From Sclerodactyla briareus (taxonomy: Eukaryota > Echinodermata > Holothuroidea > Dendrochirotida > Sclerodactylidae), in contig JAODTK010003098.1 of assembly GCA_026419785.1 (NCBI GenBank), forward strand, positions 271,001 through 335,000: a DNA stretch of 64,000 bases. Reading direction: 5' to 3'. A program made the translations under genes and the position numbers. Below, in pieces: positions 10,976 through 23,813 of the stretch; the stretch's first letter is position 1; the number at the start of each line of letters is the position of its first letter. A model generated the notes under the pieces. It had not been told where the DNA came from and did no database searches. It was given only the letters and a program-made list of their open reading frames with translations.

Positions 10976-11285
10976 ATAAAAAATTCCTAAAATAACTGAC
11001 CAATAAGTTTGACTCTACAAAAGTCCCTTAATCTTGCTAACAAGCTCCAACAATAAATTACGTGGAATAAGCTAATTACCAACTTAGAATTAATGACTTT
11101 GCTGCCCGAAATCTAATCAGATCGGTTACACCAACACAGTGTACACACAAAAATTTCATATAATAGGGTTATAGGCCTCACGGTTTGTGAGAAATCCTGC
11201 TAAAAGAGAAAGTGTGACACACACACACACACGCCATAGTGACCACTAAGTCTCTTCCTGAATTTCATTCAGGCGAGACAAAAAC
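10976..11285 (+). repeat. Hairpin-ended dispersed family, copy B
   Basis: Contains the family's ordered blocks: TCTTGCTAACAAGCTC, AAGCTAATTACC, GAAATCTAATCAGATCG, AAGTGTGACA, a short (CA)n (11218-11232), GTGACCACTAAGTCTC and the terminal stem-loop 11250-11279 (CCTGAAT/ATTCAGG around TTC, flanked by GTCTC/GAGAC), then AAAAA. Truncated at the 5' side relative to the 13.64 kb copy. Confidence 0.75.
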
Positions 11286-13220
11286 TGTTGAAATGAACTG
11301 AAACAAGTATTTCTCCCGAATACAATGATGGGCAGGTGATACTCTGAGCCTATTCTTGGCATATTCATAATTTTATCAGATTGAGACAAAGAATGCAGCC
11401 ATTAGCCACTGATATCGTAAATTGGGGACTTTCAGGATAGGAAATCAAGGTAAAGTGAGGCTGGGCATTGCCGCCTCCCCACACATCCGGAATGTGTGGG
11501 ATGCAGACTACCACTGTACCAGCACCTTGCAAGTCTTTGCATATAGTATCAGATTGCGTGGGACAACCTTGAGATGATATTGGCAGAGACATGCAGCAGA
11601 CGTATACGCTGACAGTACATATACCCATGTAAAGGCCAGCGTATCAAGTTGAGTACCTGCAACAAATTTTGTCAAAATGTGGAGGAGTCTGTTGGATGCG
11701 GGGAATCTGCATTCATAGACATGACTTACAGTAGTAATAACAAATAATCCAATTTGCGTACTAGCACTCTACTACTCTCTCTTTGAAGACTCAGATCAAT
11801 ATAATAATACAACCATTGGAATCACCTTCTCGCACTCTTCAAAATGATACCTCAGAGGGTCTTATCCAGTAAAAATTCAGGAAACTGTGGGAAGTCAACA
11901 AAAATCAGTCATTTTATCAGTCAATTTGTGCATACAGAACTCAAACCTGCCACTGATTTCAGACTACTTTCACAAGAAGTTATTAAACAGGTTGGAGAAG
12001 ATACTTAATTTCCACTACAGAACTGAGATCGACCAATGAAGAATGATGGGAATAGTCACAACGACTGAAACCAATTTGTGATTTTCGAAGTAGTCACCAG
12101 CTTAGGCCACAAATTTAGTTTGGCTAGGTATGTACAGGTGCGCAATTGAAGTGGGTTCAAATACTAACAGAATAGTGGTGATGGTTGTGTAATGGCCACA
12201 TATGGAACAGCGATGCAAGCCAATTGCAAGCCCATGGTACAAACTGTGAGCGCAGGTCCTCTTCAACCATGCCCGCACGGTGGTGGTACCGACCTATTCT
12301 AAGTGGCATGTCACTGCGCGCCGGGGACATCCCCTCTTTTTCCTTCCCTAGCAGCCCTGCCTTCCCCCCTACCCCACTCTTAATTGCCTTAAATATGGGC
12401 TGCAGCAATTTTTTCAATGTTTTACAATATCAAAACGAAAGTGTCAATAGCCGTGTCGACTTTCAACAGTACTCCACTTTATGATACTGTAGAATAAGGG
12501 GCCGCCTTACACTTTACGATGGGGGGTGACTGTACAATGTTGGGGGATTTGTCCCAATCCCAATTAAGACTGAAGCCTCCATCTCGCGAAAATTGGATAC
12601 TGGCAAGATTTTCGATCAGCTCCAAGCATGCTCACACATTCACTCCCAGTACAGTGTTTTTCTGTCAGTTTAATGTCATTGGCCTGCAAGTAAAGCTTAG
12701 CAACTGTTTAGGCACCACCCCCCTCCCCATGTGGCCCATAGCCTATGACCAATAAATGGTAGGCAGGAAAAATACCAAGTTGGTCCAAATTCTCACAGAG
12801 ACAATAAGTTTTGTTAATAATGCTCAGGGTGGATGTGGTGGTTGTAGCTGGCAGACCTCAATTCCGTAATAAATTCCAAATCAAGCCCTTGGAATATCAG
12901 GAAAAATGAACATCATGATATTGAAAACGAATGCCATCGTTCGATACTTCATCTGCAGCAGAACTTCAGTCAAAATTTACAGCACTCAAATGGTTATGCA
13001 GTCGGCGATTCAAAACTGGCTGGCCGCACCACAACAAATGTATATGTTTCTCCACGAAAATAAAACTTTTCCCAATACTATCGTTCCACAACAGATTTTT
13101 ATTCAACTGTAGTTTTTTCCATCAAGTCAATACAATTATTACACAGTATGGTTAAGCTTCATGGCTGGAAGGGATGACATGAATAACGGCTGATTGAACT
13201 AACTATTTTTAGTGTGTGAT
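11286..13220. other. Unrecognised sequence
   Basis: Nothing recognised on either strand. The two largest frames (99 and 86 codons near 12.2-12.5 kb) overlap on opposite strands and have no known motif. Confidence 0.5.
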
Positions 13221-13221
13221 T

Positions 13222-13310
13222 GTGATATGAGGTAAAGTGCAACCTTTCCTCGCTTTGTATCTTCTCGAAAAGGCGCTATACCAATTTCCCTATATTATTA
13301 TTATTAACCT
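13222..13310 (+). mobile_element. SINE 3' tail fragment
   Basis: GGTAAAGTGC, CTTTGTATC, AAAGGCGCTATACCAATTT and then ATTATTATTATTA match the usual 3' tail of marine-invertebrate tRNA SINEs: a pairable GTAAAGTGC/GGCGCTATA region and a terminal ATT microsatellite. No tRNA head is visible upstream, so it is probably 5'-truncated. Confidence 0.6.
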
Positions 13311-13640
13311 CGTCCCTTCTGACTTGTTGTATCCAGTCTGGCCAGGCCATCTGATAAATTTTTTTTTCTTCCATGAAATGGTACCACAAACAAACAGGTA
13401 AGATTAAACATAGAAAAACTTAGAAGTGTTAACGAGGGTTGGACGTTGCAAAATGCTACAGAAAGACCCTTACATGTAAGATACCTAATATATGAGTACA
13501 GTGTTATAAATAAAGGCATAGCCCCATGTGTGGGCCTGTTGCGCGATCAGCCGTGGTTTGTTCTATCGGTCACCATGCAAACGATATACAAGGCATCCAG
13601 TGGTGCTTAAGATTTTGGTATACATTTAAACAGAAATGGC
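13311..13640. other. Unrecognised sequence
   Basis: No feature recognised. Confidence 0.5.
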
Positions 13641-14735
13641 TAGGATATAATTTTTGGGGGGAAAATGACTAAAATTAAATTATATTAAAATTTGCTAAAT
13701 TAATCAAATAGTGGCAATCTTCAACTCCATTGACCCCCCATTTTTCTCTATCTTTAAATGTCTCAGAACCAGTGATGGACCACACTGTACTTTCATGGGA
13801 ATCCAATAAACTTTGCATGAATGAGCCAATTATACACACTGCATAAAAACCCCCAGTGACTAAAGTCAATGAGAACTATTTTGGGGACTAAAGGTAGATC
13901 ATAATACCCATCAAGCCTCATGAAAATCAAAACAAACTTGGGAATTGGAATTAAACCATGCAAAATAGAAACACTTAACGCCCTCAGTTCCTCTTTCCAA
14001 AATTTTGGAGAGTGGCGGTAATTTGCCATATCTACCAAGTTTCATGAAATCCGGCAAACTTTTAAATATGCATAAATTATGATAATTAGACAAGTTGAAT
14101 GACCTTCAGTAACGCCTGAATTCATGATAAATTTTCAGACCCAAGTAACCATACCCACCATGTTTCACATGTGACTCCAAAGCAACTTCAGATTGTGCAT
14201 AAATATGCAAATTGGATACCTTGATGACATCCCTGGCCACCCCCGTCTCTGTGAGAAAGTTTTGGACTGAAAGTATAATATATTCCCCCCTAACATAACA
14301 CCCAGTTTTGAGGAATCCTACAAACTTTTAAATTTTGCATACATTATGCAAATTGACACTTAATTACAATTTTATGCCTGAAATCTGATCATTTCATCTA
14401 CTTTATATCCGGCTCTATGCGCAACCCAAGTCACCATACTGCTACGGACGGTTCGTCTATAATCTTGCTTAACGAGCCTGAACAATAGTTTACCTAAAAT
14501 AGGCTAAATACCTTAATTAGTGATTTTTGTTGTGTCCAAAATCCTAATCAGTCGTGTTCACACCCCACCCCAATACTACATAAGATTTCATCAAAATAGG
14601 TCCTAACCCGGTTCGGAGCAATTTCACATCGAGGAAGTGGGACACACAAACACGCATACATACATAAACACACACGACCAAGTGATCGCTAATCCTCTTC
14701 CTGAACGTTGTTCTGGCAAACAAAAAGTTCAACGT
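13640..14735 (+). repeat. Hairpin-ended dispersed family, copy C (longest)
   Basis: The longest copy in the window, about 1.1 kb. Body motifs recur at intervals of roughly 100-150 bp (GCATGAATGAGCCAATTATA, TTTTAAATATGCATAAATTATG, GTGCATAAATATGCAAATTGG, TTTTGCATACATTATGCAAATTG), suggesting internally repetitive structure. The distal part has AAATCTGATCATTTCATCTAC, CAACCCAAGTCACCATA, TAATCTTGCTTAACGAGCCTG, GTGTTCACACC, GAGGAAGTGGGACA, a CA/CATA tract and a weaker stem-loop (14700-14716, seven pairs with one T-T mismatch) followed by AAAAAG. No protein frame. Confidence 0.75.
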
Positions 14736-16180
14736 TGCCAATTCTTAGATCGTACTCAGTGGCAGTATTGCACAAATAACTCAATTCACTACACTGTTAT
14801 ATGCAGATCTCGCAGAGATACAAAGCTCTTAAGCTATTATGTCAGGCATCTACCAAGAATATTTTGTCCTTGTAGAGGGGTCCATCCCGGGGGGGGGGGG
14901 GGCATGCCCGGGGGGGGGGGGGGGAACTTTTTTTCGGCTCCTCATATGCAAATGTGCACATGCTCGTGTGGAAAAACTATTATAGTCAATCGCGAATGAT
15001 GTTCTTTTCATGTGCGTATTCCTCTCAATTTGTCACGGTTATACAGGGTTCCAACCCTTTTGACCTTTTAATGTTGGTTTTCTAATGAAACAAGTTGTAA
15101 ACCACCCCCTTCAGAGGGACATTATTGTCTCGCAATGCTGGGAAGGTAATTTTCAGTTTTTTTTGTATGATGTAACAACAGAAACCATTCCCGGTATTAA
15201 TCAAACTAATGATTTTCCTCCACAAACTGTTACGGTTCGTGAATCGCGAGCTAAGAATACTTGCCAATCATGGCAACATTGCATTCTAATTTACCACATT
15301 CTATCAACATGGCAAATTTTGAAGTCGCCCATCTGGCATCCCCCCCCCCCTGAATTTCCTTCCGTCGTAGAGACGTACCCAGCCTATCCCCAGGGTTGCA
15401 AGATTTTGTAAATTATTGTGCAATGTTGGAGTATGAGTAGTTGAGTATGCGTAGTAAGATTTGATGTCTCATATTGGAAAATGTGTATTATGGTACCAAT
15501 GCGCTTGACTAGTTTCGTTACAAGTGACCTTATGCGAATCCAACCATCGCCTTTTTTCCCCATAAGTTGAGCGCAGCGACGGGATTAAAATAGTCTATTT
15601 TCGGTAAAAAAGTTAGAGAGGCTCGGGTAAGGCAGCTCAGCTGGTTGCTGTGACTATATACTGTGAGCCATAGCCTCGCTCACGTACAGCTCTGCGCAGT
15701 TGTCATAATTTGTGGGCTGAAGCACATCTATGGGAAAATGGATAAATATTTAAGAGTTTAATTGTAGTTGGTATGAATCTCATGAGCAAGAAGAACGCAT
15801 TGCACGCAACAAATGTGACCGATTCGTTGACTTGGCAATCTGCCATCAAAGATCGCCGCATGTTACTGTACCCCAACTATATTTCACTAGGCTGGCAGTG
15901 AGCTTGATACTTTTCAAGGTCCTAAAATGTTTGGGGGGGAGGTCAATGGGCTGCAATGATCCTTGACGATTGAGATGAATGCATGTCTAACTGATGTGAC
16001 TTTCGTTATTCATGTCAAGCAGATCATTGGACTCAACAAAGTTTTGTTTGATTTACAGATGGTCACTTCAAATCATATGAATAATTGGAAAAGAAAAAAA
16101 ATCTGGAATGGAAATTAAAATCCCCCACCCTGCTGCAAATGAACAAATAATTATGGTAAATACAGAAACCATGGAATAAC
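14736..16180. other. Unrecognised sequence with G runs
   Basis: Two G runs (about 14890-14902 and 14910-14923) separated by CATGCCC, and a C run near 15342. Nothing else recognised. GGCAGCTCAGCTGGTTGCTG near 15635 resembles a tRNA A-box but lacks a B-box. Confidence 0.5.
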
Positions 16181-16440
16181 AACACACAAGTTGAAAGGCA
16201 ACGGTCTTGCTTCAAACTAGCACAGGTGAAAAACACTTCAAAACCCCACATCTCAAATTTGGAGGTCTAGCATGTTGTCTTGTTCAGATTTCAATTTACT
16301 TTTGAGAAACTTGAGGAATCTATGACATCACGGGGGAACGGTGCAAAGGCCTCCCATAGACCTATACAGTAAGTGTTGCAACGTTGCATCATGACAACAA
16401 GAAGACAAGAAAAGGTATTCACTTTGAATGAATGAGATTA
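16180..16440 (+). repeat. Dispersed repeat shared with the 35.35-35.65 kb region
   Basis: Matches the end of the 34-35 kb duplication plus its downstream flank in the same order: GGCAACGGTCTTG, TTCAAACTAGCACA, ACACTTCAAAACC, CTCAAATTTGGAGGT, CATGTTG, TCAATTTA, TATGACA, GGGGGAA, CAATGC/GGTGC, GAAGACAAGAAAAGGTATTC. Divergence is moderate, with many small gaps. Class unknown. Confidence 0.7.
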
Positions 16441-16740
16441 CTCTCTTATATGTTGTGAATTATTTGGTAGGTTTATTTGAATCCCATCTATAGTAGTTTG
16501 GTACAAGATTTTCAAAGCACATGTTTTACATTGACTTTGTATCATAGGTGATCCTGCAGTGCAAATTTTCCAATAGCTTATTGTACCTTATCTGTGAACT
16601 TGAAATCGGCTGAAAATTTGGTATGGGACTTTGACCATCATAATGTAATAAATAGAAGTTACAAAAAATTGTGTCCTATTTACATGACCATTGGCCTTCA
16701 ATATTTTCAAGCTTTGCGCTAGCTGATTTCGGAAATTCAA
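16441..16740. other. Unrecognised sequence
   Basis: AT-rich; nothing recognised. Confidence 0.5.
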
Positions 16741-16980
16741 ACGAGTGGTTGGCAAATTTGGTAGAGCATCCCCCTTCACCCGGGAGATAGGGGTTCAAGT
16801 CGGTTTATACCAATAACTTTGAAAATGGTACCTGTTGCATTTTCGCTGGGCGCTCAGCACAAGGAATGGAGGATTTGGAGCAGGAACAAACAAGGGGTAG
16901 GCGATTCGCAAATCGCCGTCTGCCTGTGAGACCCCCTCAGTGTACACCCTCTGTCACTATATTATTTATGATTCCTTGGA
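16741..16980 (+). mobile_element. tRNA-derived SINE, copy 2
   Basis: A-box-like TTGGCAAATTTGGTAGAGC (16749-16767) and B-box GGGGTTCAAGTC (16790-16801), followed by GTTTATACC, AAAATGGTACC, and a CGCTGGGCGCTCAGC stretch typical of the conserved body of widespread marine-invertebrate SINEs. The 3' end is unclear (a pairable GGCGATTCGCAAATCGCC lies at 16903-16920). Same head-body arrangement as the 3.33 kb element. Confidence 0.75.
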
Positions 16981-18000
16981 AATGACCCACAAGTAGGTCA
17001 GTTTATATTACTATTATTTCCTACATAATCATGAATGACACAACTCAAGAGTCTGAGATTTGTAACTATTTTATGTGAAGTACATGTCAGTCATACGATT
17101 TGACAATGACCAACCTTTGACAGACCATGACGAGGGTAGTGAGTGTATGTGGTTGCATCATGGAACTGACAAGGGCAATAAACAAATGAATCTCCATTGT
17201 TCAACTTCATTCATATATTATCTCCTTCATAAGTATGCATGCACCAGCACTGTACTATTTTTCCCAGGGTAAATTTGACCTTTTGAAAAGGGGAAAAAAA
17301 ATCAGGAAGGGACATCTACATACACCCATGGGACCATCCAAAACGGACTTATGTGGCATAGCCTAACAGGAAAGGGACTGAAAGTGAGCATCAGATTTCT
17401 CGTAAGATTTAGTGCCTACAGTATACCGCAGAAGCAAGGATATATATAGATTCCGCCCAGGAAATGAATCAGTCTCTTCAAACTATTGACAGTCGAATAG
17501 AGTGGGAAGATCAATTTCAGTGGTATTGAGAACAAAGGTGGACTTTATTCTGTGTTTGAACTTGACAAAAGAAATTAATGTGTGGTTCTTCTTTATAATT
17601 ATGACTGCTTCATTTGACCTGCACTAATAACTGTGGGGCAGCCACATAAGTCATGAAACTGGTACATAGCATTTTTCCACAGTTGTGTACTTGAATGTCA
17701 AAGCTTTGGAACTCCTGAAATACCACTCAATCGCAGGAACCCGCACCGGCACATTATCACTCTCCAACAGTGCAAGAGTGGCTGTAGCTTAGTCAGCGTT
17801 GGATGTGGACAAGAGTCTCTCACAGGTCCCTAATTAGCACATAGGTAAGGGGGACAATAGGATGATGAAATCCTTGCTCCAGGCGCATCAAAGAGGTGAC
17901 CAGTCTTTCAATTGCAAAGGATTCTAAAAACATGTTGTCTAGACAGGTCTCTGAAAAGAATGGACAAGGAAATAATTTCCATGGGAATATTATACTCGAT
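16981..18000. other. Unrecognised sequence
   Basis: No feature recognised. A TGTAGCTTAGTCAGCGTTGG near 17785 resembles a tRNA A-box but no B-box follows. Confidence 0.5.
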
Positions 18001-18024
18001 CACAGGTACCGAAGAGTTCGGAAG

Positions 18025-18215
18025 TGGGTATTACTGCATGTCTGCTGCCCTCTATTTTGCAGGTTAAACAAAACTTGGTGGGTGGGGACAGAGGGTGGGG
18101 TCAGAAGTTGGTCCCGAATAAACATGAATTGATTCAAGATCATTGTAGTCAAATTTGTGTTTCTTGTCGCGAGAATACAGAGTTGGTCCGATTCACAGAA
18201 ATCTATTGGGAATAA
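18025..18215 (+). repeat. Single unit of the 117 bp family also at 61.36-61.79 kb
   Basis: CTGCTGCCCTCTATTTTGCAGG, AAAACTTGGTGGGTGGG, AAGTTGGTCCCGAATAAACATGA, GTCAAATTTGTGTTTCTTG and GAATACAGAGTTGGTCCGATTCACA correspond in order to 61365-61515. One full unit plus the start of a second. Nothing coding. Confidence 0.8.
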
Positions 18216-21170
18216 ATGGAAAGCAAAAACTCCAATAGGTCTAACCTGTACTTAATTCTTCTTTGGCATTAACCGATTCCATGAACTTGACGTGCTCAGC
18301 TCAAGAATGAAACAAGAAGGTGCATGCATGATAATAGTTTTATGACCTTCAGAAGGATGACCCTGGTAGATGATGCCTGACATGAGCTAGGGGCCCAGCA
18401 TGATGAATGCAACAAACTCCAATACAGCTAGCATTTATTAAACACACTATTCATGGTGGTGCATACTGACCTACATTGGAAACAGCTGTTGTAGCCACAA
18501 AATGCACTCCAATAAATGGGTAGGGTTTTGAGAGCATTTGAAAGTGATCAATATCTGGACTTGGTACATCTTTAAAGGGTGTCAGGTATAGCAGAAAATC
18601 CAAGCCACCCCTATAACGACTCTATTGTAGACCATCGGCTGGACTGACACTAACTCAGAATTGAACATGTCTGTAGATTGATTAGTTACTCATGCTGTAA
18701 AATGCACGAGCGCATGCTGCCGTCGATCGGTGAATCAGGAGAGTGTTAATTTTCAATGAAGTGCTAATTGCATTTTCATACAAGGTCCTTCAGCAACAAA
18801 ATTCTAATCCATACCTAACTATGTGTTTGGTAGCTATCGCACTATAGTTCAATAAAGTAACAGTATAACAAAGGCTTAGATAATGCAACAACAAAAGCCA
18901 CGCATTATCATCACTTCATTGTCCACCAATACTGCATCACCCCTCTATTGTCCACCACTCCACCCACCCCCACAGACAGAAATGGATTCATTGTACACAA
19001 GTAATGAACCTTTTACTTGAACCCCTGAGCAAGCTAATTGCTGGTGCATGCAAAAAAGTAAACTGCTATTTGATCATCTTTGTACTGTATTGTGCCACCT
19101 GGCAAAGCAGATAGGCTGAGAGATGACAGGGTGAACAAACTTTCCATTTATCAAGAGCTGCAGGCGAGAATTGATTGTAATATCAAATCACGAAGCAATA
19201 ATTGGCAATGATGGATGACTGCACCTACAGGAAGGACACGTGCAAAGACAGAAGAGGAAATTACGAACTTCCATAATACCATTTCACATGCAGCTTTTCT
19301 GTTCCCCGGGGTTCCTAATTTTGTTCATCGAAACATTACCTTCTTGCATGCAGGTGAGGAAAGACCTTAAGGACTGTGTTGGGCTGATAACGCCAGTATC
19401 CGTTTCACCAAATCGATGAAATTTTGTTTTCGTATCGGCTGTACGATACCAATATTTTTAAACAGTTAAGTTGCGTATTAAGTGATTCGTTCTCATATAG
19501 TCGCTAAACACGCTAGTAGTACTATTATACTATGTTCGATTCATACAATAATGAGTTAAGGTTCCGTGATGTCACCAAAGGCCAAACAAAATTCCCAAAT
19601 AAAATAATGTTTTGACACGTTCAGTCATATCGTGTCCTTCTTTATACCAAGCTGGAAATTGATTGCACTTCGATTAACCCTTCGCGTAAGCAGTAGTGCC
19701 ATCGGACGAGATGAGAAACAGAGTTGCAGTGTTTAGACACCACTTTGTTTTTCAGCATGCTGAAGAAGAATGCCCGGCATTGTGTGGAACGATTTGTGTA
19801 GCGCTGCATGTCAGTAGCGTAACCGGCACTAATTGCGTAAATTAATGAGGAGTTATTTAGAAACCCAGTGCTATACCCTATGACCCTGTCACTCACAAGA
19901 TATTCGCTAAATAATCCAATACAGTCCCCCAGTTTCTATGTGCGAAATTGTCAATACAGAAACGTTACAAGATCTCCACCCACACAGGCACACAATAGCA
20001 ACGGAAAAATTAGGCGAACCCCAGGCCCACATCATGGATAACGATGCTCCCTTCGGATCGAGGTGCACTGTAGTAGTACAGCCTGCGCTATGCAGTGCAG
20101 TGTGCAGACTGTACATTCTGGTGATCGGTGAAGGCCCCGCCGGTCTCAGGTTGTGTTAGCCTGTTGAAACAGGCGTTTGACGTTTGTCACCTCGTATCAG
20201 CCTCATTCACTCATATGTGCAGAATGACCCTTTAAACCAGCGGTGATTTGCCTAAACAAACGCCTGTGCGGACTGCGTTCTGCTCGATGTCGAGCTGAAT
20301 CATGGGCGGTACAGTGGGCGGTTTGCGACGTCAACGTTGATTGCGCAATCGGACATTATTTCTTTCACTAAATTATGGGAAACGGGCCATGTCCGCTGGA
20401 ACATTACCTATTGGTCGATTTGTAATTATTTAGACAACCTCCAACCAAGTTGGCATACGTTAGATGATATTCTTTTTTATGCCCATTGAAGAATTCATAT
20501 TGGCCGAACGTCTGCGGCTGATACCAAACAAGCCGCCAATACGCTTGCGCATAGCCGAAACAGTGCCTCGGTCAATTTTAGCTTCACAGGCATATTCTTC
20601 GATAAATTCCTCATTTTTGGTGTTGTAAAAGGTTATGGAAAGTCTTCTGTAAAATATTCATGACCTACATATGGGCGATTTTCGCGGAATCTATCAGGGT
20701 TGCATCCCATCCATATCAACGGCTGTGTGCTACTGAGGACTGACATCTACGTCACAGAAATAGTAATGAGCAAAATTCCCAATTTTCTTTGGATTTGTCA
20801 AACGAAGTCCGCAGACGATATTAATATTGGGATATTTGAATGTGGTATAATACTAAAGAGCGAAGCCCCCCTCTTATTTTAGGACATGGCTTCTCCATAT
20901 CATCTGCTTCTCAGGCTAGGTTTGTGAGACTGCGGGAAAAGACCCGCCTCGTGGATGCTGGGGCTAGCGTAACTGCTGTTAGCGAGCGATGTATTGCAGT
21001 ATTTGACACAGAGCTGCGCGAGTTGTGAAGGCTGTGATCGATGTGTAGACATTCGCGGCTGGCATGATCATAAGTATGTCTCTACTACATTAAAACTACA
21101 AGGCAGTTATTCTCTGGGATAACATAAGAAAACAAGGGAAAACGCGAAGGTTCTGCATGGACCCATGCCA
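18216..21170. other. Long unrecognised stretch
   Basis: No gene recognised. Holds a perfect 11-base inverted repeat ACAGGCGTTTG / CAAACGCCTGT (20169-20179 and 20257-20267) enclosing 77 bases, and a GC-richer patch near 20890-21050 without a recognisable frame. Confidence 0.5.
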
Positions 21171-21194
21171 GGTGGATATTGGTTGGTTATTATC

Positions 21195-21295
21195 GGCAAA
21201 TGTCACACATTTTACCGATACCGATATCAGGCCGATACCGCCCCAATATCGGCCGATACCGATTGTGGTAACCGATAATCCGTCCCAACACTATT
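21195..21295 (-). mobile_element. Terminus of a hAT-like DNA transposon or its MITE
   Basis: Repeated CCGATACCGAT / CGGCCGATACCGAT / ACCGATAATCC units finish at CGTCCCAACACTA. Reverse-complemented, the end begins TAGTGTTGGGACG followed by GATTATCGG and GGTATCGGCCGATA, like hAT-family ends known from fish and invertebrates. Only one terminus is seen; no transposase and no opposite end. Confidence 0.5.
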
Positions 21296-21299
21296 TCAG

Positions 21300-22185
21300 A
21301 CCTTTATTGGTCGTTTTCCCTGGTGGGGCCTCGGTAATGAAGAGGGGCAAGGAGTGGTACACGTCTTCTTGTCATATAAGACCGTAAGTATTAGCAACTT
21401 TTTGGCATCAGTGGATGGACCACCTCTCCATGTTGCCTATGGCCTTTGACTGTTAGTAGCTTTTCTTAACACTAATGTTTTTGGAGTGGATTGAATGTCC
21501 CATTTCTGGACACTATAATGATGTATAGTGTTCTCATAGCCTTTTGTGGAATGGCGACCCGCACACGTTGATTGATGTCTACAGACACAACACCAGTAAA
21601 TACAGTGAGAGGGCATATGAGTGTGGCTACTGTCAACACGACAGCTACCGGTTTATTCTCTTATATATTAGTGGGAGTCAATTTGGGCATGCATAGTCCA
21701 AAATATATCTCCCTTCATTCTACTGGAAGTATTCTTTCCAACCACTCAAAACGACCTGGTGCCCTTCATGTAGTCTCCACGAGAGGCTTTTAATGATAAC
21801 TAACTCAGTTTTTTAGTCTAGGGTCAGCACTTGCACATTGTTAGAACAATGACTTTTGCTTCCCGAGCACAGCCATTAACAATGAAAGTTGGTTGTCATC
21901 TTGCCCTCTAGAATTAGTACGAGAAATGTTTAACTGAAGTCCTGGGCACACTACACCAATAACGCCCACAATATCGCGGTTGAAAGCAGAATTAGCGGTT
22001 TTCACATTACCCTGTGACTAGTCCTTACAATGGGAAAATGGATTGCATTTCCTACTCAGCTGGTCCATTGGAATCGCCAGGTGGTCCCACAGGGATATGG
22101 TAAAGTTTCGCCAAAGTGCACTTTCATATACACATATGCAACCTCTCAAGGCTCACAAGTACTCAATTAGCAACTGGGTGAAGGA
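21300..22185. other. Unrecognised sequence
   Basis: Nothing recognised. Confidence 0.5.
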
Positions 22186-22252
22186 AGCTATCGGGGGAGG
22201 GGGAGGAACCCTTGGGTGAAGAGAAGCTATCGGGGGAGGGGGAGGAACCTGT
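22179..22252. repeat. Two-copy tandem repeat, about 38 bp
   Basis: GAAGCTATCGGGGGAGGGGG and AGGAACC occur twice in direct succession (22185-22211 and 22221-22250), preceded by GGGTGAAG in both; near-identical, so recent. Confidence 0.85.
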
Positions 22253-22980
22253 TTCAATGTACCACTGAAACCCCAGCCATGAACACTGGGTTAAGTTCAA
22301 TGTCTTAACCAATAAGCCAGTTGGGAGCATGGAGCTATTATATTACTGAGAGGACATCAACACGTCAGTATTGTGTGCCCTGTCCAATTTCCGTCAGAGA
22401 ACACACCTCGAAGTGAGGCGGCCCCCTATTGTGTTGTAACATGTAAAACACAGTCGGTGTGTTTACTCTCTATCCGCGAATTTCTTTGACCAGAAACCCC
22501 CGAAAATACCGTCGATTCTCCATAGTAAAGATGGTCTATCATAGGTCAAGATTCTGCAACATCTTCAGTGAGTGTTTACCCTGTTTCAGAAAACCTGGGA
22601 AATCAACGATCCATTACAGAGCACAGAACCAACAGATAATTCAGGAATACTAATCGATTGCGTCCGGCAGAATTCAACCATCTAGGCGTAAATATGACAT
22701 CACGGAGTGAACTAGAGCTTAATATGTGAGCTCGAAATAAAGGAGGCTTTCAAACGGAACATATTCCAATCTTCTGACGAAATGCAAAACCCATGATCGC
22801 CTGAATCACATGTCCCTATAGCACGACTATACTTGAGGGCGCTGTCACAGGATAGCAACAGGGGGGGTCCCACTGGAACTTCGTTTTGTATAGGAGCTCA
22901 GTACGCATGTCCGGGGCTTGGTTGGGAGTTACAGTTAATGAGATTATACTTAGCTGTGTCAAGGGTCAAGTATAGTGACC
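22253..22980. other. Unrecognised sequence
   Basis: The part from about 22800 may belong to the 5' flank of the dispersed repeat that follows, but the similarity to 47.64-47.79 kb is weak. Otherwise nothing recognised. Confidence 0.4.
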
Positions 22981-22984
22981 GCAG

Positions 22985-23250
22985 TTCGACGTGAACGTAG
23001 TGGTGCAGAACAATCTTTCGGAAGTCCTCTGACGAAATTACGATCCTAGCTCCATCACAAAACTTTTACAGATTTCCTCCCAACTTACACACAGCATCCA
23101 AAACATGGGAAATGAATTGGTTTCATTTCAAATAGTGGTGACAGATTCAAAATAAGCCCTAACGATATTGCTATGGGGTGGATTGACCTAATCTTGTCTA
23201 TTCCCTCAAACTTTTTACGTGAGCATGCACACTTATAACTACAAACTGAC
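22985..23250 (+). repeat. Dispersed 250 bp repeat, copy 1
   Basis: Matches 47.79-48.04 kb closely and 45.02-45.25 kb more distantly. Shared blocks: AGAACAATCTT, CCAAAACATGGGA, TAGTGGTGACAG, CTAACGATATTGCTATGGGG, TGTCTATTCCC, GTGAGCAT and GCACACTTA. All three copies have the same orientation. No coding frame, terminal repeat or tail is recognised. Confidence 0.75.
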
Positions 23251-23750
23251 TTTATTAGGCCATCATGCCCCATCTCCTTGCATGGTACATTGACACTAAT
23301 TCATCTAGGGCAACCTACCAAAACATGCAACTCACCGCAATCCCGAATGAACGTTCATATACTGGCTACCAATTCAATGATTTTTTTTTTCTTTCATGAT
23401 CAACTGTTGGACCAGTCTGTCATACAAGAGAACATCTGTACATATCTGACCCCAACAGCTTCCAAGGTGAACAATTGTTCACTATTTGTGATCATGGTTG
23501 TGGTTGAGTGAACTTGGTCAGGGGTGAACTAATTAAGAGTGCCAACATATGGCCAAGGCTGCACAGTGAGCCCTGCACTGAATGCAGTATTAACAGAAAT
23601 AGGAAGTTCAATAATTATGAAGAGGGAACAGAATGACTAATAGGCGGGTTGGGACTAAAATCTCCCAGGGCCTTCCTCTCAAGAATGTTGTGGACTCGTA
23701 AGTTTCAGACTTATTGGAACGGAAAGGACTGAGGTTACCCCTTCCATTTT
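23251..23750. other. Unrecognised sequence
   Basis: Nothing recognised apart from short T runs. Confidence 0.5.
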
Positions 23751-23753
23751 GGT

Positions 23754-23768
23754 ACATTATGGATAATT

Positions 23769-23813
<45 letters not shown>

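Noticed and set aside
15630..15720. GGCAGCTCAGCTGGTTGCTG as a tRNA or SINE head
   Set aside because: A-box-like only; no B-box or cloverleaf arms downstream.
17780..17850. TGTAGCTTAGTCAGCGTTGG as a tRNA
   Set aside because: A-box-like only; no GGTTCRANYCC-type B-box at the expected distance.
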